From JAJEFO01 sp009843725 (lineage in GTDB: Bacteria > Pseudomonadota > Alphaproteobacteria > Rhodobacterales > Rhodobacteraceae): DNA of 64,000 bases. A program made the position numbers and the translations under genes. Below, piece by piece: positions 46,101-52,080 of this stretch (within the stretch, counting starts at the first letter, position 1; every line of letters starts with the position of its first letter). Below the pieces are notes generated by a model. The model made no database searches. It was not told where the DNA came from and was given only the letters and a program-made list of their open reading frames with translations. The stretch is taken from NCBI GenBank assembly GCA_965243215.1, contig CBDEUJ010000004.1, forward strand, positions 1,426,001 to 1,490,000, written 5' to 3'.

Positions 46101-47331
46101 GAACCCGCATGTCGACTGGGATCGGTTGCCGATCCGCGTCGCATCCGAACCGACCGACTGGCCGATGCACGCCGACCGGCCGGCCCGGGCGAGCGTGAGC
46201 GCATTCGGCGTGTCAGGCACGAACGCCCACGTCATTGTTGAGGGCTGCGAGCCGCGGGACATCCGGCTGGCGCCCGCAGGTGCGCCAACTCCGGTTGCCG
46301 TCGCGCTGCCCGAGGCGTTCCCCGAACCACTCTTTGACCGCGACGCCTGCCGCCCGCGCCGGATGCGGACCTTGCCGTTGTCCGGCAAGTCTGCCAACGC
46401 GGTCCGGTCGCTGGCCGGGAAGTACCTTTCCTGGCTTGATCAGGGAGATGACGCGCTGGCGCCTGACGCTGCCGCTGCGACGCCACTCCTTTCCGACATG
46501 GCCTGGACAGCCGGCACTGGCAGGAGCCACCTGGCTTGGCGCTCGGGCGTCGTGTTCACCGACGCCGCGTCACTCCGGGAAGGCCTGAACGCCATTGCAC
46601 AGGGCGATGTTGCGCCACAACCGGGCGGAACGCCGAAGGTTGCTTTCGTCTATCCCGGACCGGGCGGTGCGTGGGCAGCTCTCGGAGAGTCGCTCTACGA
46701 GGCCGAGCCGGTGGTGCGGGCGGTGCTGGACCGCTGCGAAGCGGTGATCAGCGCCGAGCGCGGCACGTCCCTCAGGGACCGCATGTTCGGACACTCCGAT
46801 CCGCTGGACGACCCCGACGACCCGGCATGGGCCCGGCCAGCTGCTTACGCCATGCAGTGCGCGTTGACCGCCCTTTGGTCCAGCGTGGGCATTGAGGCCA
46901 GCGCGGTTGTCGGGATCGACATCGGCGAACTGGCTGCGGCCGAGGCGGCCGGAATGATCGGTCTCGAGGATGGGTTGCTGCTCGCAGCTGCGGGCAGCGC
47001 GTCGACCGGGCGATTGCCGGAGGACACTGCATTGGCTCCGCCGGCGCGCGCAGTGATCAGCGGCATCACGGGCAAGGAGATTCAGCGGGATGGAGTCCCG
47101 GACTTCCAGGAAAGCATCGGACGGGAAAGACAGGCACCGGCGCTTCAGCGTATCGCCCGAACGCTGTCGCATCGGGGAATCGGGGTGATCGTGGAAATGG
47201 GGGCCGGCTCTTCCTTGGGAACGGAAATCGCGGGCGCCTGGCCGGACAAGCCGCGGAATGAAGGGGTGCCGACCGTGATTGAGACGCTCCGGCACCCTCT
47301 TCGGGCGGCGACGCGTTTGCGGAGGCGGTGA
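37189..47331 (+). CDS. Type I polyketide synthase, KS-AT-DH-MT-ER-KR-ACP-KS-AT(degenerate)
   Basis: A 3380-residue modular synthase. KS1: Cys185 (DTACSSS), His320 (EAHGTGT), His360 (NIGH). AT1: Ser670 in GHSLGE; PAYHS at 774-778 is nearer the malonyl (HAFH) than the methylmalonyl (YASH) type. DH: His985 (KDHLVFGQVVVPG), Asp1158. C-methyltransferase: LEIGAGTG (1488-1495). ER: HSGAGGVG (2030-2037). KR: TGGLGGIG (2223-2230), with His2365 where Tyr is usual. ACP: Ser2529 (GVDSL). KS2: Cys2765 in DMTCAGS, His2900, His2940. AT2 reads GIDIGE for GHSxGE, so it lacks the nucleophile and is shortened. There is no terminal ACP or thioesterase. The start ATG has GAGG five bases upstream. A likely one-base frameshift ends the frame early (see 47298). 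The first module should build a methyl-branched, fully reduced unit. Confidence 0.93.
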   Translation: MRKPGSSGHAEPIAIIGMACRFPGADNLDRFWSFLESSGNAVIQGSPGSSDSRVGQMFPDDVVVHDASRYGAFLPGIDQFDAAFFRISPLEAASLDPQQRLLLEVSWEALEDAAIDPARLVGSRTGVYAGIGSYEYQEIVRDDGGSDGPDTPLYLVTGNRFSTATGRVSFALGLEGPSIAVDTACSSSLVAVHHAVAGLQRGDADLALTGGVCVILSPLTTEAFAHAGMLSPTGQCWTFDERADGFVRSEGCGMLVLKRLSEAKAAGDRIWGVVRGSAVNQDGERPGLPAPRAATQARVIEEALSQAGVPPSQVDYLEAHGTGTRLGDPTEMAAAASVYGKGREDGRPLLVGSVKTNIGHLAAAAGAAGLIKVMLAMHRRAIPKHLNFRNPNPEIDWNGMPIKVTATPTEWPPASGRGPLAGVSSFGFSGTNAHVVVEGCDKPADPAGTGAMGWPTGAAVKVRPALPSIYGDCEASASEIRPREARILPLSGKSDNALRELADRYLSWLDEEGVRACADKPGNGSRLADMAWTASVGRSHFGHRDAIEFRGPGCLRAGLQALSERTGEAATIAPAKVAFAFTGQASQWVGMGQDLYETEPVVRVVLDRCDSVLREDRKGSLLDVMFGRPGAAGDLDDPEWKQPAIYALECALAALWSSIGIRPDVVFGHSLGEIAAAHAASAFSLEDGLRFAAARGALIGALPGEGAMAAVFAPAAKIAAALDEHNAGLRETGLCIAADNGAHQVVSGPAAQVSAIQERLDARGIRVTRLRRSPAYHSAMIEPALDDLDAALSTISFSPPKLALVSNLTGRLVGKDQSLDAAYWRRQTREPVAFRACVETLAEIGVDAIVEIGPHAVLGPMAALNWPSTVRGESDAPLTLASLRRPSESSPEPSGGDAFRAAVASAYRAGLPVELEGLFAGEERRRIPLPGYPFQRERHWVDPPTGRLRRQAGHPLLGVRRESPRGEVTFETAIHSADPVWVKDHLVFGQVVVPGAMFATMAATVLWGERVGPVVLDDCQLHSPMIVRRPEAQDEEEEDGRKLQIVFEGSSGPSPRRFEVFSRGSADGWTLHLDGRMSLGEHRPESAQRVDLERLKADLAPGDVASLYRNKVSTRVVLGPAFRPIQAIWAGAGEAVSEVRLPDFLDGSGLDLHPILLDGCFQTVLAARDQARVAGKATYMPFGWDRLWLLGPPPDRIHCHVRMRETHPRGESQRATDDPPEVVKADLLIYGPTGEPVGGVDGFTMKRATRAAMLSASAAIKDSMYEIAWRERPLTGGDRTARFLQDSEQLRTEVGSFPDWLEAEGVEPQERVDLLGDLDLLGGAYVISAFDRMGWWRRAGEVVDPEALCRRLNVAAQHRRLFARLLGILAESGVLKREPDGGLVVVVGSEERPPDEAAGEPKRLSDRLLDLHPHGQYEIGLLERCGNSLAEVLQGKIDPLSLLFGGDGPDATDYYRSAPAARAANRMLAQAVRAVAADLPEGQQLRVLEIGAGTGSATEPILEELPSGRFEYVFTDISAAFFADAESRFSAKDVRIAFHALDIEADPVSQGFDSHGYDLVIAANVIHATRDLGETLANCQALLAPSGRLVALELVRGRHLQDLTFGMLDGWWRFEDAYRSNHALATPETWRSALSDAGFEDTDLLGVDGFDGGRPLGPGIIVARGPEEVTFPPGSWILAPDHEGVSESLAKILAARNQTVVIADESGKTGEIPANRPGVFRVAVDADRRESWCSLLSGLPKDAPLQGIVHLRALDGHGVSATTDQVANDVTQAGASALSLVQGALDAGVSPANGLSFVTRGAQVLEREPDGELAGAALWGLGKALAREAAHLRPRMIDLDPDATEVVSDVADELLFPDSENHVVFRHGARNVARLVPAGTRTARVALPDEQGWRLAPDEAGALDGLRVESTLSRPLESGEVRVEIEASGLNFRDVLRATGTLDTGLLGREMCGRVVETGVGVEHVSAGDRVVGLAFGTFGPEVVTAAELVVSAPERMSAEALATVPVAFTTAALAFELAGLKSGERVLIHSGAGGVGLAAIQLAHAAGAEVIATASRPKHAYLRSLGVSQVFDSRETAYGKEILQATSGAGVEVVLNSLTGPGFVEASLECLAPAGRFVELGARGIWSESAMSVARTDVEYSILRLDALKESDPSRPGAALKRVMARMDEGELSPLPNTSWPLAEASRAMAFMRSARHVGKLVLKMPPLLRGRLRTDRTYLVTGGLGGIGRAVAGWLADRGAGAIVLNGRRPPDPAAEDTIRALREAGAKVKVEIADLTDAVAVDAMLARIDSALPPLAGVIHSVGVLHDGSVANQDWNRFERVLWPKVLGAWQLHRATEAHDLDMFLLFSSVVGVLGSAGQTNHASANAFLDQLAAHRRARGLPGQSIAWGAWSELGEAEEQRDRIADGMASRGARWITPELGLRALDHILSQDLTGCAVTSVDWPTYAESFATRPSLLEDLLTEPEEEPESAPTGPQDALIHRLWNVHAKEREELLLSFVQEELQAALRLTALPPPTARFFDLGVDSLMAVELRNRLNQAFAGEYVAPNTIVFDYPDATSLAGFLAEALGEALQGKEPTFAPQAITREPEARPAGKDGRIAIVGMACRFPGAPDVATYWDRLAAGADSVSDGRPGPADWKDLVGDPNAELAACRRGGFVSGIDEFDAAFFGIRPIEAYTLDPQQRMLLETSWHALEDAGIDPDSLRGSRTGVYVGISGSEYRNVLAQNGADTALLGTMGSVAASRVAFTLGLMGPAMPVDMTCAGSLAAVHEAVTALQHGEVDLALAGGVSAMLSPSVARFMVEMGLVSRNGTCRAFDAAADGHVRGEGCGIVVLKRLEEAEAEGEPVWGVIRGSAVNQNGPSAGLTIPNGRAQEQVIEDALAGAGVAPADVDYLEAHGTGSQIGDPIEVHAAAAAYGKGREAGHPLLIGTVKASIGHLEAAAGMAGLIKVVLAMRNGTIPRQLHFATPNPHVDWDRLPIRVASEPTDWPMHADRPARASVSAFGVSGTNAHVIVEGCEPRDIRLAPAGAPTPVAVALPEAFPEPLFDRDACRPRRMRTLPLSGKSANAVRSLAGKYLSWLDQGDDALAPDAAAATPLLSDMAWTAGTGRSHLAWRSGVVFTDAASLREGLNAIAQGDVAPQPGGTPKVAFVYPGPGGAWAALGESLYEAEPVVRAVLDRCEAVISAERGTSLRDRMFGHSDPLDDPDDPAWARPAAYAMQCALTALWSSVGIEASAVVGIDIGELAAAEAAGMIGLEDGLLLAAAGSASTGRLPEDTALAPPARAVISGITGKEIQRDGVPDFQESIGRERQAPALQRIARTLSHRGIGVIVEMGAGSSLGTEIAGAWPDKPRNEGVPTVIETLRHPLRAATRLRRR

Positions 47332-47462
47332 CGCAAGCCTTCGAGGCCGGCATGGCAACACGATTTGCAGGGTTGTTTGCCGGCGAAGTCCGACGCCGGA
47401 TCTCGCTGCCTGGCTACCCGTTCGAGCGCATGCGCTACTGGGTCGACAATCCGCGGCAATAG
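47298..47462 (+). pseudogene. Frameshifted 3' end of the polyketide synthase
   Basis: In the second frame, codons from 47298 to the TAG at 47460-47462 encode SSGGDAFAEAVTQAFEAG ... RRRISLPGYPFERMRYWVDN, the standard end of an AT domain and its linker. The same segment in the first module reads PSGGDAFRAAVASAYRAG ... RRRIPLPGYPFQRERHWVD. In the main frame the protein instead ends in arginine-rich nonsense at 47331. Restoring one base near 47296-47298 would join the two and give a natural end at 47462. Confidence 0.85.
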
Positions 47463-47489
47463 AATGTGCAGGCGCTGCCTGCGCCGGGT

Positions 47490-48389
47490 CTAGGCGAGCC
47501 TGCGGTCGTCGAGAAAGCTGCGCAGGCGCGAGACGCATTCCGTCGGCTGTTCAAGCTGGAGCAGGTGGGTGGCGTCAGGCACGAAATCGTAGTCCACGCT
47601 CAGCACGTGGCGAAGGTCGTAAGTCGGCAGGTAGGCGCTTGGCAATGTGGGATCAGCGCCGATGACCTTTGTCGGGCAGGTCAATGTCTCCAGGTCGAAC
47701 AAGGGCGCGTAGCTCCGCACGTAGTCGACGATCTGCGCCTCGTAGTGACGGGGGCAGCGCAGTTCCAGGTCACCGCCAGGGCGTCTGCGCAGGGTCGTTC
47801 TCGCCGTCAACTGCCGGACCCCGGGAAGCACCCGGAGGAACGTTGGCATGTAGGCGAGTAGATCGGCGAATTCCTCCTCTGACTGAAACGTGTCGCCTCG
47901 CCTTCGCACTTTCCGGGCAATCCTTTCGACCGCTTCGTCAAACTCAGCCTCGCTCACGACGGACTTGCAGATCGGCGGATCGAACAGGACCATTGCCGCA
48001 TACCTGTCCGCCATCGACAGGAGCGCCACCAGCGCCGACAGGGAATGAAACACGCCAACGGTCGGCTTGGTGCCGTGGATCCGGTCAATGGCTTCAAGCA
48101 CGAGATCGTGATCGACGATCAGTCTCGGGATGTTGTGGTTTCGGAGAGCTCCGACAGGATTCCAGCCATGGTTCCGGAGGTCGAAGATCATCAGGTCGAA
48201 CTCTTCGGCGAGCAGCGACCAGAAAGGGTAGTAGAGGTCGATCGCAAGGCCGTTGGCGTGGCTGAGCACCAGACGGGTGCCGGCATCCGGATTGCCGTAC
48301 CGTCGAACCGGGCTCTCCGATTCCTCGTCGAGCCTGACCTTGGCTACGGACAGCGGTTCGGGAATGTTCCAGTCAGCTTGGGCATTCAT
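47490..48389 (-). CDS. Alpha/beta hydrolase, possible polyketide release enzyme
   Basis: A 299-residue alpha/beta-hydrolase. The oxyanion region is SHANGL (43-48), the nucleophile Ser116 in VFHSLSA (instead of the usual G-x-S-x-G, with Ser rather than Gly after), acid Asp246 in IGADPTLP and His275 in DATHLLQLE. No signal peptide. ATG at 48389 has GGGAG seven bases upstream. It is last in a three-gene unit with the carrier protein and phosphopantetheinyl transferase, converging on the synthase gene, 27 bases from its repaired stop. Since the synthase lacks a thioesterase, this enzyme is the best candidate for product release or editing; that is inference. Confidence 0.82.
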   Translation of the reverse strand: MNAQADWNIPEPLSVAKVRLDEESESPVRRYGNPDAGTRLVLSHANGLAIDLYYPFWSLLAEEFDLMIFDLRNHGWNPVGALRNHNIPRLIVDHDLVLEAIDRIHGTKPTVGVFHSLSALVALLSMADRYAAMVLFDPPICKSVVSEAEFDEAVERIARKVRRRGDTFQSEEEFADLLAYMPTFLRVLPGVRQLTARTTLRRRPGGDLELRCPRHYEAQIVDYVRSYAPLFDLETLTCPTKVIGADPTLPSAYLPTYDLRHVLSVDYDFVPDATHLLQLEQPTECVSRLRSFLDDRRLA

Positions 48390-48402
48390 GCCAGCGCTCC
48401 CG

Positions 48403-49194
48403 TCACGTCTCCAGACCGGAACCCGGTGCAGGAACCGCCTCACGGGCGAGTGCCGCAGAAAAGCCAGCGTTTCCGATGCTCTCCAGGATCCAGACTTTGC
48501 CCGGGACTTCAGGAAGGCTGTACTGGCGAGGCCCCGCGCCCGCAAGAATTGACCATGGAATCTCGAAACCTGTGGTGTCCAACGACAGCCCGATGCCTGT
48601 CGCCTTGACGAGCGCCTCCTTCAAGGTCCACAGTCGGTAGTACAGTTCGGTCTTCCGCGATCCGCTCAGCGTCTCGAATCGAGATCGTTCCCTCGGAGCA
48701 AACAGGACCCGAATGTCTCCGTCCATGTCCCGCCGGGCGAGCCGCTCCTCGACATCGACGCCGACTTGTCCCGCCGAGGCGAATGCAATGAGCCCGTGAC
48801 GGCCGCCATGACTGACGTTGAACGTCACAGGTGCCGGACGCCCGCGTGCAAGAGCGAACGGCTTGCCATGCTGCCCTGTCGCGAACGAGAGCTCGTCGTT
48901 GCGGCATCCCAATCGACGGCAGAGGATCTGCCGCAGCACCGCCCGGCAGAGAGTGAACTGGCGCTGCGGCCTGGGGTGCAGGAAGCGGGCCCTCCGCTCC
49001 CGCTCCGCTGAATCAAGCCACGCGAGCGCCTGGACTTCCCTGTGCCTGTTCGGCACCAGGTCCACATGAACAACCGTCGCGCCGTTCGCCGTGTGGAACA
49101 GGCGCCATGAGAGGCCATTGGCCTTGCGCGCCGCATCGTGCCAACGGCGCCCACAGGAACCGCCGGCTGGTCGCAACTGCTCTGTGACGTTCAT
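48403..49194 (-). CDS. Sfp-type 4'-phosphopantetheinyl transferase
   Basis: A 263-residue enzyme that transfers 4'-phosphopantetheine from CoA to the serine of carrier domains. The magnesium and CoA-binding motifs are complete: VGVDVEE (Asp147, Glu149) and WTLKEALVKATG (189-200, Glu193, Lys197), with NVSHGGRHGLIA before them. Sfp-type length and pseudo-dimer layout. It is 13 bases upstream of the hydrolase gene and about 95 bases downstream of the carrier-protein gene. It should activate the synthase ACP (Ser2529) and the stand-alone carrier protein. Confidence 0.92.
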   Translation of the reverse strand: MNVTEQLRPAGGSCGRRWHDAARKANGLSWRLFHTANGATVVHVDLVPNRHREVQALAWLDSAERERRARFLHPRPQRQFTLCRAVLRQILCRRLGCRNDELSFATGQHGKPFALARGRPAPVTFNVSHGGRHGLIAFASAGQVGVDVEERLARRDMDGDIRVLFAPRERSRFETLSGSRKTELYYRLWTLKEALVKATGIGLSLDTTGFEIPWSILAGAGPRQYSLPEVPGKVWILESIGNAGFSAALAREAVPAPGSGLET

Positions 49195-49288
49195 CGGTCA
49201 AAAGCACGGGGCCCTGGATGCAGGGCCTCCGTTTGATCCTTGTCCATGAGGAGCGCCGCACGGGGCAATGCCCATGGGACGAATCCGC

Positions 49289-49519
49289 TTACCCGCCGTG
49301 CGCGTCCAGGTACCGAACCAGGTCCCGCAACGTCTTGAATCCGGCGACATCTTCAGGTGGAATTTCGACACCAAACGCTTCTCCGGTCTTCTTGACGAAT
49401 GCAACGGCATCCCCCGAAGAGACATCCGAATCGCCCAGCCCGGCGTCGAAGTTTGGGTCCCTGCCCAGTTTGAGATGCTCGTTGGCCAGGTCTCTGACCC
49501 GTTCTTCTGTTGAAGCCAT
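49289..49519 (-). CDS. Free-standing acyl/peptidyl carrier protein, atypical site motif
   Basis: A 76-residue carrier protein. The C-terminal half FGVEIPPEDVAGFKTLRDLVRYLD is typical of ACPs. Counting back from EAFG, the phosphopantetheine serine should be Ser35 in DVSSGDAV, so the usual DSL reads SSG. A nearby GDSD (29-32) is the alternative but is misplaced by four residues. AGGA lies seven bases upstream of the ATG. First gene of the unit with the phosphopantetheinyl transferase and hydrolase. It could serve the ACP-less last module of the synthase. Confidence 0.85.
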   Translation of the reverse strand: MASTEERVRDLANEHLKLGRDPNFDAGLGDSDVSSGDAVAFVKKTGEAFGVEIPPEDVAGFKTLRDLVRYLDAHGG

Positions 49520-50179
49520 TGCTGAATCCTTCTGTTGCTGCGAACATTCGCGTTGGAGCGAGCATCGGTCGCGTCAGGAACGGCCGACGCCAAAGTCAGG
49601 GCCCGCGGAGCGAACCGGACTGTGCCGAACAGTTCCGAGGGCCTATAACGTCCTCCTTCTACAAGCATTTCAGGTTTCAGCAAGCGTGAATCCACACCTG
49701 GGTTTCAAGAAGGGCGGACGCCAACAAGTTCGATTCGTTTCCAGGTGCACGGGCTGGTCTCCCTGCAGCCAGGAACTCATTGCCCAATGCTGCTTCAAGG
49801 GCGAACTGTTCATTCCACCTTGTCCCATCATGCAGGCGATCCCGGATTCAGATGTGATCGAGCAGTTGACCGAAAGGCCCGACCTGAGCGCCACGGTCCC
49901 CCTCGGCGCAGTAGATTGCAGGTTCGACATCGTGCTGCGCAGCCGTCATTCGATCCTGTTCGACAATCGTCTGGAAGGGAACCGGGACGCCGCCAGCCCT
50001 CCACCACCGGAGGGAGTCCGCCTCCCAAGCCGCGGGAGCCGAACGTCCATGTTTGCCGCGCCCCCGGCGCAACCCGATTCGACGTCTGCCAGCGGGAACC
50101 CGGACGCGACATTGCGGGACCGCGCAACAACGGTGAACGGATCCGGGACGAAGGCCTCGTGTGAATTTCTTCGCCGTTC

Positions 50180-50192
50180 AAACTGGAAGTTT
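50180..50192 (+). repeat. Right copy of the shared motif AAACTGGAAGTTT
   Basis: The core is identical to 34041-34053 and in the same orientation; the following bases (AATTG then TGGC and AATTC after short differences) also match the left copy. Here the inverted repeat is limited to the core arms AAACT/AGTTT. Confidence 0.55.
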
Positions 50193-50301
50193 AATTGTCA
50201 TGGCGAATTCATGGCTCGGTGTGCCTATTTCTGGCCGCGCTCGCCCACTTCCGAAAGCGGCTTTGTCAGCATGCCTCGACGGAGCGTCTCGGAAAGGTGG
50301 A

Positions 50302-50326
50302 AGTATGCGCCTCAGATGGGCGCATA
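50302..50326. repeat. Perfect 9-bp stem-loop
   Basis: GTATGCGCC and GGCGCATAC are separated by the 7-base loop TCAGATG. No T-run follows on either strand, so it is a possible RNA structure or binding site rather than a standard terminator. Confidence 0.5.
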
Positions 50327-50341
50327 CGTCGAGCCCGAGGT

Positions 50342-50371
50342 GTTGACAATGGGTTGCGATTTCTTGTCAAC
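50342..50371. repeat. 8-bp inverted repeat
   Basis: GTTGACAA (50342-50349) and TTGTCAAC (50364-50371) are perfect inverted copies 14 bases apart. The left arm resembles a -35 box. It may be a regulator site. Confidence 0.4.
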
Positions 50372-50547
50372 CGGAGCATGTCCTGCAACTCAACACCTCC
50401 GTCCGGGAAACACAGCGTGTGCTTCACGTGACCGCTAACGCCCGCAAGGTCGACGCCCATCGACTTTCCTGGATATGTGGCATCTCCATGAGTCGAACGT
50501 ATGCTCTGCCATTCGGCCATCCATGTAAACAAGTCGGCTCCAAGCCT

Positions 50548-52080
50548 TCAAGGAGCTCGTTGTGCAAAAAAAAGGCTGGAGCGGCCATTCTCCATGGCAA
50601 ATTGACCGACTTGCCTAAGCGCCACGGCAAGATCGGTACCTGGCGCGACGCGCCATGCCCAATTTCCGTCCGGACGCCCGGGGCGGTTCATCGTGGCTTC
50701 GTCGCCCAATCCCAGCACATCCTGAAGGCAGATCACCGCCGTGTTGGCGCGTGATGCCATCGTCTGATTCATCAGCGCGGAAAGAAGCTCGAGATCTGTC
50801 GCTTTGAATGGCACGCCAGCGGCGTCGGCAACCTGCTTCCGCTGCCAGGGATCCATGGCGGACAGCCAGGCCATGGATGTCGGATTGTCATGTGTCGACA
50901 AATAGGCAAAGGAGTTCTCCGCGTGGTTGCGAAAATGATGCGGATTGTCCGGGTTGCCGTCGCAACCAAACTGCACCACGGCCATTCCTGCGAGTCCGAA
51001 GTCATCGCGCAAACGCATCACGAGATCGTCGATATTGCCAAGGTCTTCTGCCACAAGCCGCTCAATGGCGATCACTTCACTTAGCGCGCGCAGAATTGTG
51101 CTGCCTGGTCCAGGCAGCCAAGCTCCTTCACGTGCCGTTGCAGCCCCCTTCGGGACAGCCCAGTAATGGGCGAAAGCCCTGAAATGGTCGATGCGCACAA
51201 GGTCATAGAGATCTGAAGCCCGCGCGATCCTGCGTTTCCACCATTCAAAACCGGTCTCCGCCAGCGCGTGCCAATCGTAAATCGGGTTGCCCCAGAGCTG
51301 GCCATCCTCAGAGAAATAGTCCGGCGGCACACCGGCTTGCACCAAGGGTTCTTTCTGATCGTCTAGCTGAAACAGGTCCGCATTGGCCCAGACATCCGCA
51401 CTGTCAAACGCGACGTAGATTGGCAGATCGCCCAGTATGCCGATCCCCGCCGCATGGGCATGCGCCTTGATGGCCTGCCACTGGCGGTGACAGAGGAACT
51501 GGAGGACTTTCGCGCCCTCAATGGCGCTCGAGAATTCGGTACGTAGCGCGGAAATCGCATCTGGCCGCCGGTCACGGACTTCAGCGTCCCATTGCCACCA
51601 CGGCGCGAGACCGTAGGATTCCTTGCGCAGGACCGAGAACAGCGCAAAGTCGTCCAGCCAGTCGGAATTTCTTTCAGCAAAGCTCAAAAAGGACTGCCGC
51701 AATGGCAGCGCGCCCTGATCGTCGCGAAACCAGTTGACGATTTCCACGTCAATGCATGACCGGTATTCCGCGACCGCCGCAAAGTCGACGCGCTCCGTGC
51801 GGTTCAGGCGTCCTGACGGGTCAAATCCGAAGCTTGCAAGGTCATCGAGATCAATGAGCGTCGTGTTGATGGCAAAGGCGGAGGCAGATTGGTATGGCGA
51901 GCCCATTTCGTCCGTTGGGTTCAGCGGCAGCACCTGCCAAAGATTGAAGCCGCCGGCAGCCAGCGCGTCGACTAATTCAAGGGCGTGTCGGCCCATTGTC
52001 CCCGAACCGTCACGGCCCGGAAGACTTGTCAAATGGCAAAATATGCCTGCCATTCGCACTTTGGTTCTGTCGCAGGTCAA
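50548..52080 (-). CDS. malQ: 4-alpha-glucanotransferase (amylomaltase)
   Basis: A GH77 enzyme of up to 510 residues that moves alpha-1,4-glucan segments between maltodextrins in the cytoplasm. Motifs: CHLTSLPGRDGSG at the N-terminus, LPLNPTDEMGSPYQS, catalytic nucleophile Asp in VRIDHFRAF, acid Glu in VAEDLG, and STHDNPTS. It is the short bacterial form. The start is uncertain: the TTG at 52080 overlaps the upstream stop (TTGA), while an ATG nine codons later gives MAGIFCHLTSLPG; neither has a Shine-Dalgarno. Last gene of the maltodextrin operon. Confidence 0.92.
   Translation of the reverse strand: MTCDRTKVRMAGIFCHLTSLPGRDGSGTMGRHALELVDALAAGGFNLWQVLPLNPTDEMGSPYQSASAFAINTTLIDLDDLASFGFDPSGRLNRTERVDFAAVAEYRSCIDVEIVNWFRDDQGALPLRQSFLSFAERNSDWLDDFALFSVLRKESYGLAPWWQWDAEVRDRRPDAISALRTEFSSAIEGAKVLQFLCHRQWQAIKAHAHAAGIGILGDLPIYVAFDSADVWANADLFQLDDQKEPLVQAGVPPDYFSEDGQLWGNPIYDWHALAETGFEWWKRRIARASDLYDLVRIDHFRAFAHYWAVPKGAATAREGAWLPGPGSTILRALSEVIAIERLVAEDLGNIDDLVMRLRDDFGLAGMAVVQFGCDGNPDNPHHFRNHAENSFAYLSTHDNPTSMAWLSAMDPWQRKQVADAAGVPFKATDLELLSALMNQTMASRANTAVICLQDVLGLGDEATMNRPGRPDGNWAWRVAPGTDLAVALRQVGQFAMENGRSSLFFAQRAP

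Larger units (their letters stand above)
49520..50547. other. Gene-poor kilobase with several inverted repeats
   Basis: About 1 kb between the carrier-protein start and the malQ stop. A long plus-strand open frame crosses it but shows mixed codon use and no family. It holds the second copy of the shared motif (50180-50192), a perfect 9-bp stem-loop (50302-50326) and an 8-bp inverted repeat (50342-50371). Confidence 0.45.

Noticed and set aside
49218..50438. A 406-codon plus-strand open frame crossing the gap after the carrier-protein gene
   Set aside because: Its first part is antisense to the carrier-protein gene, the translation is serine/proline/arginine-rich without family resemblance, and it has no ribosome-binding site. 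Long chance frames are common at this GC content.
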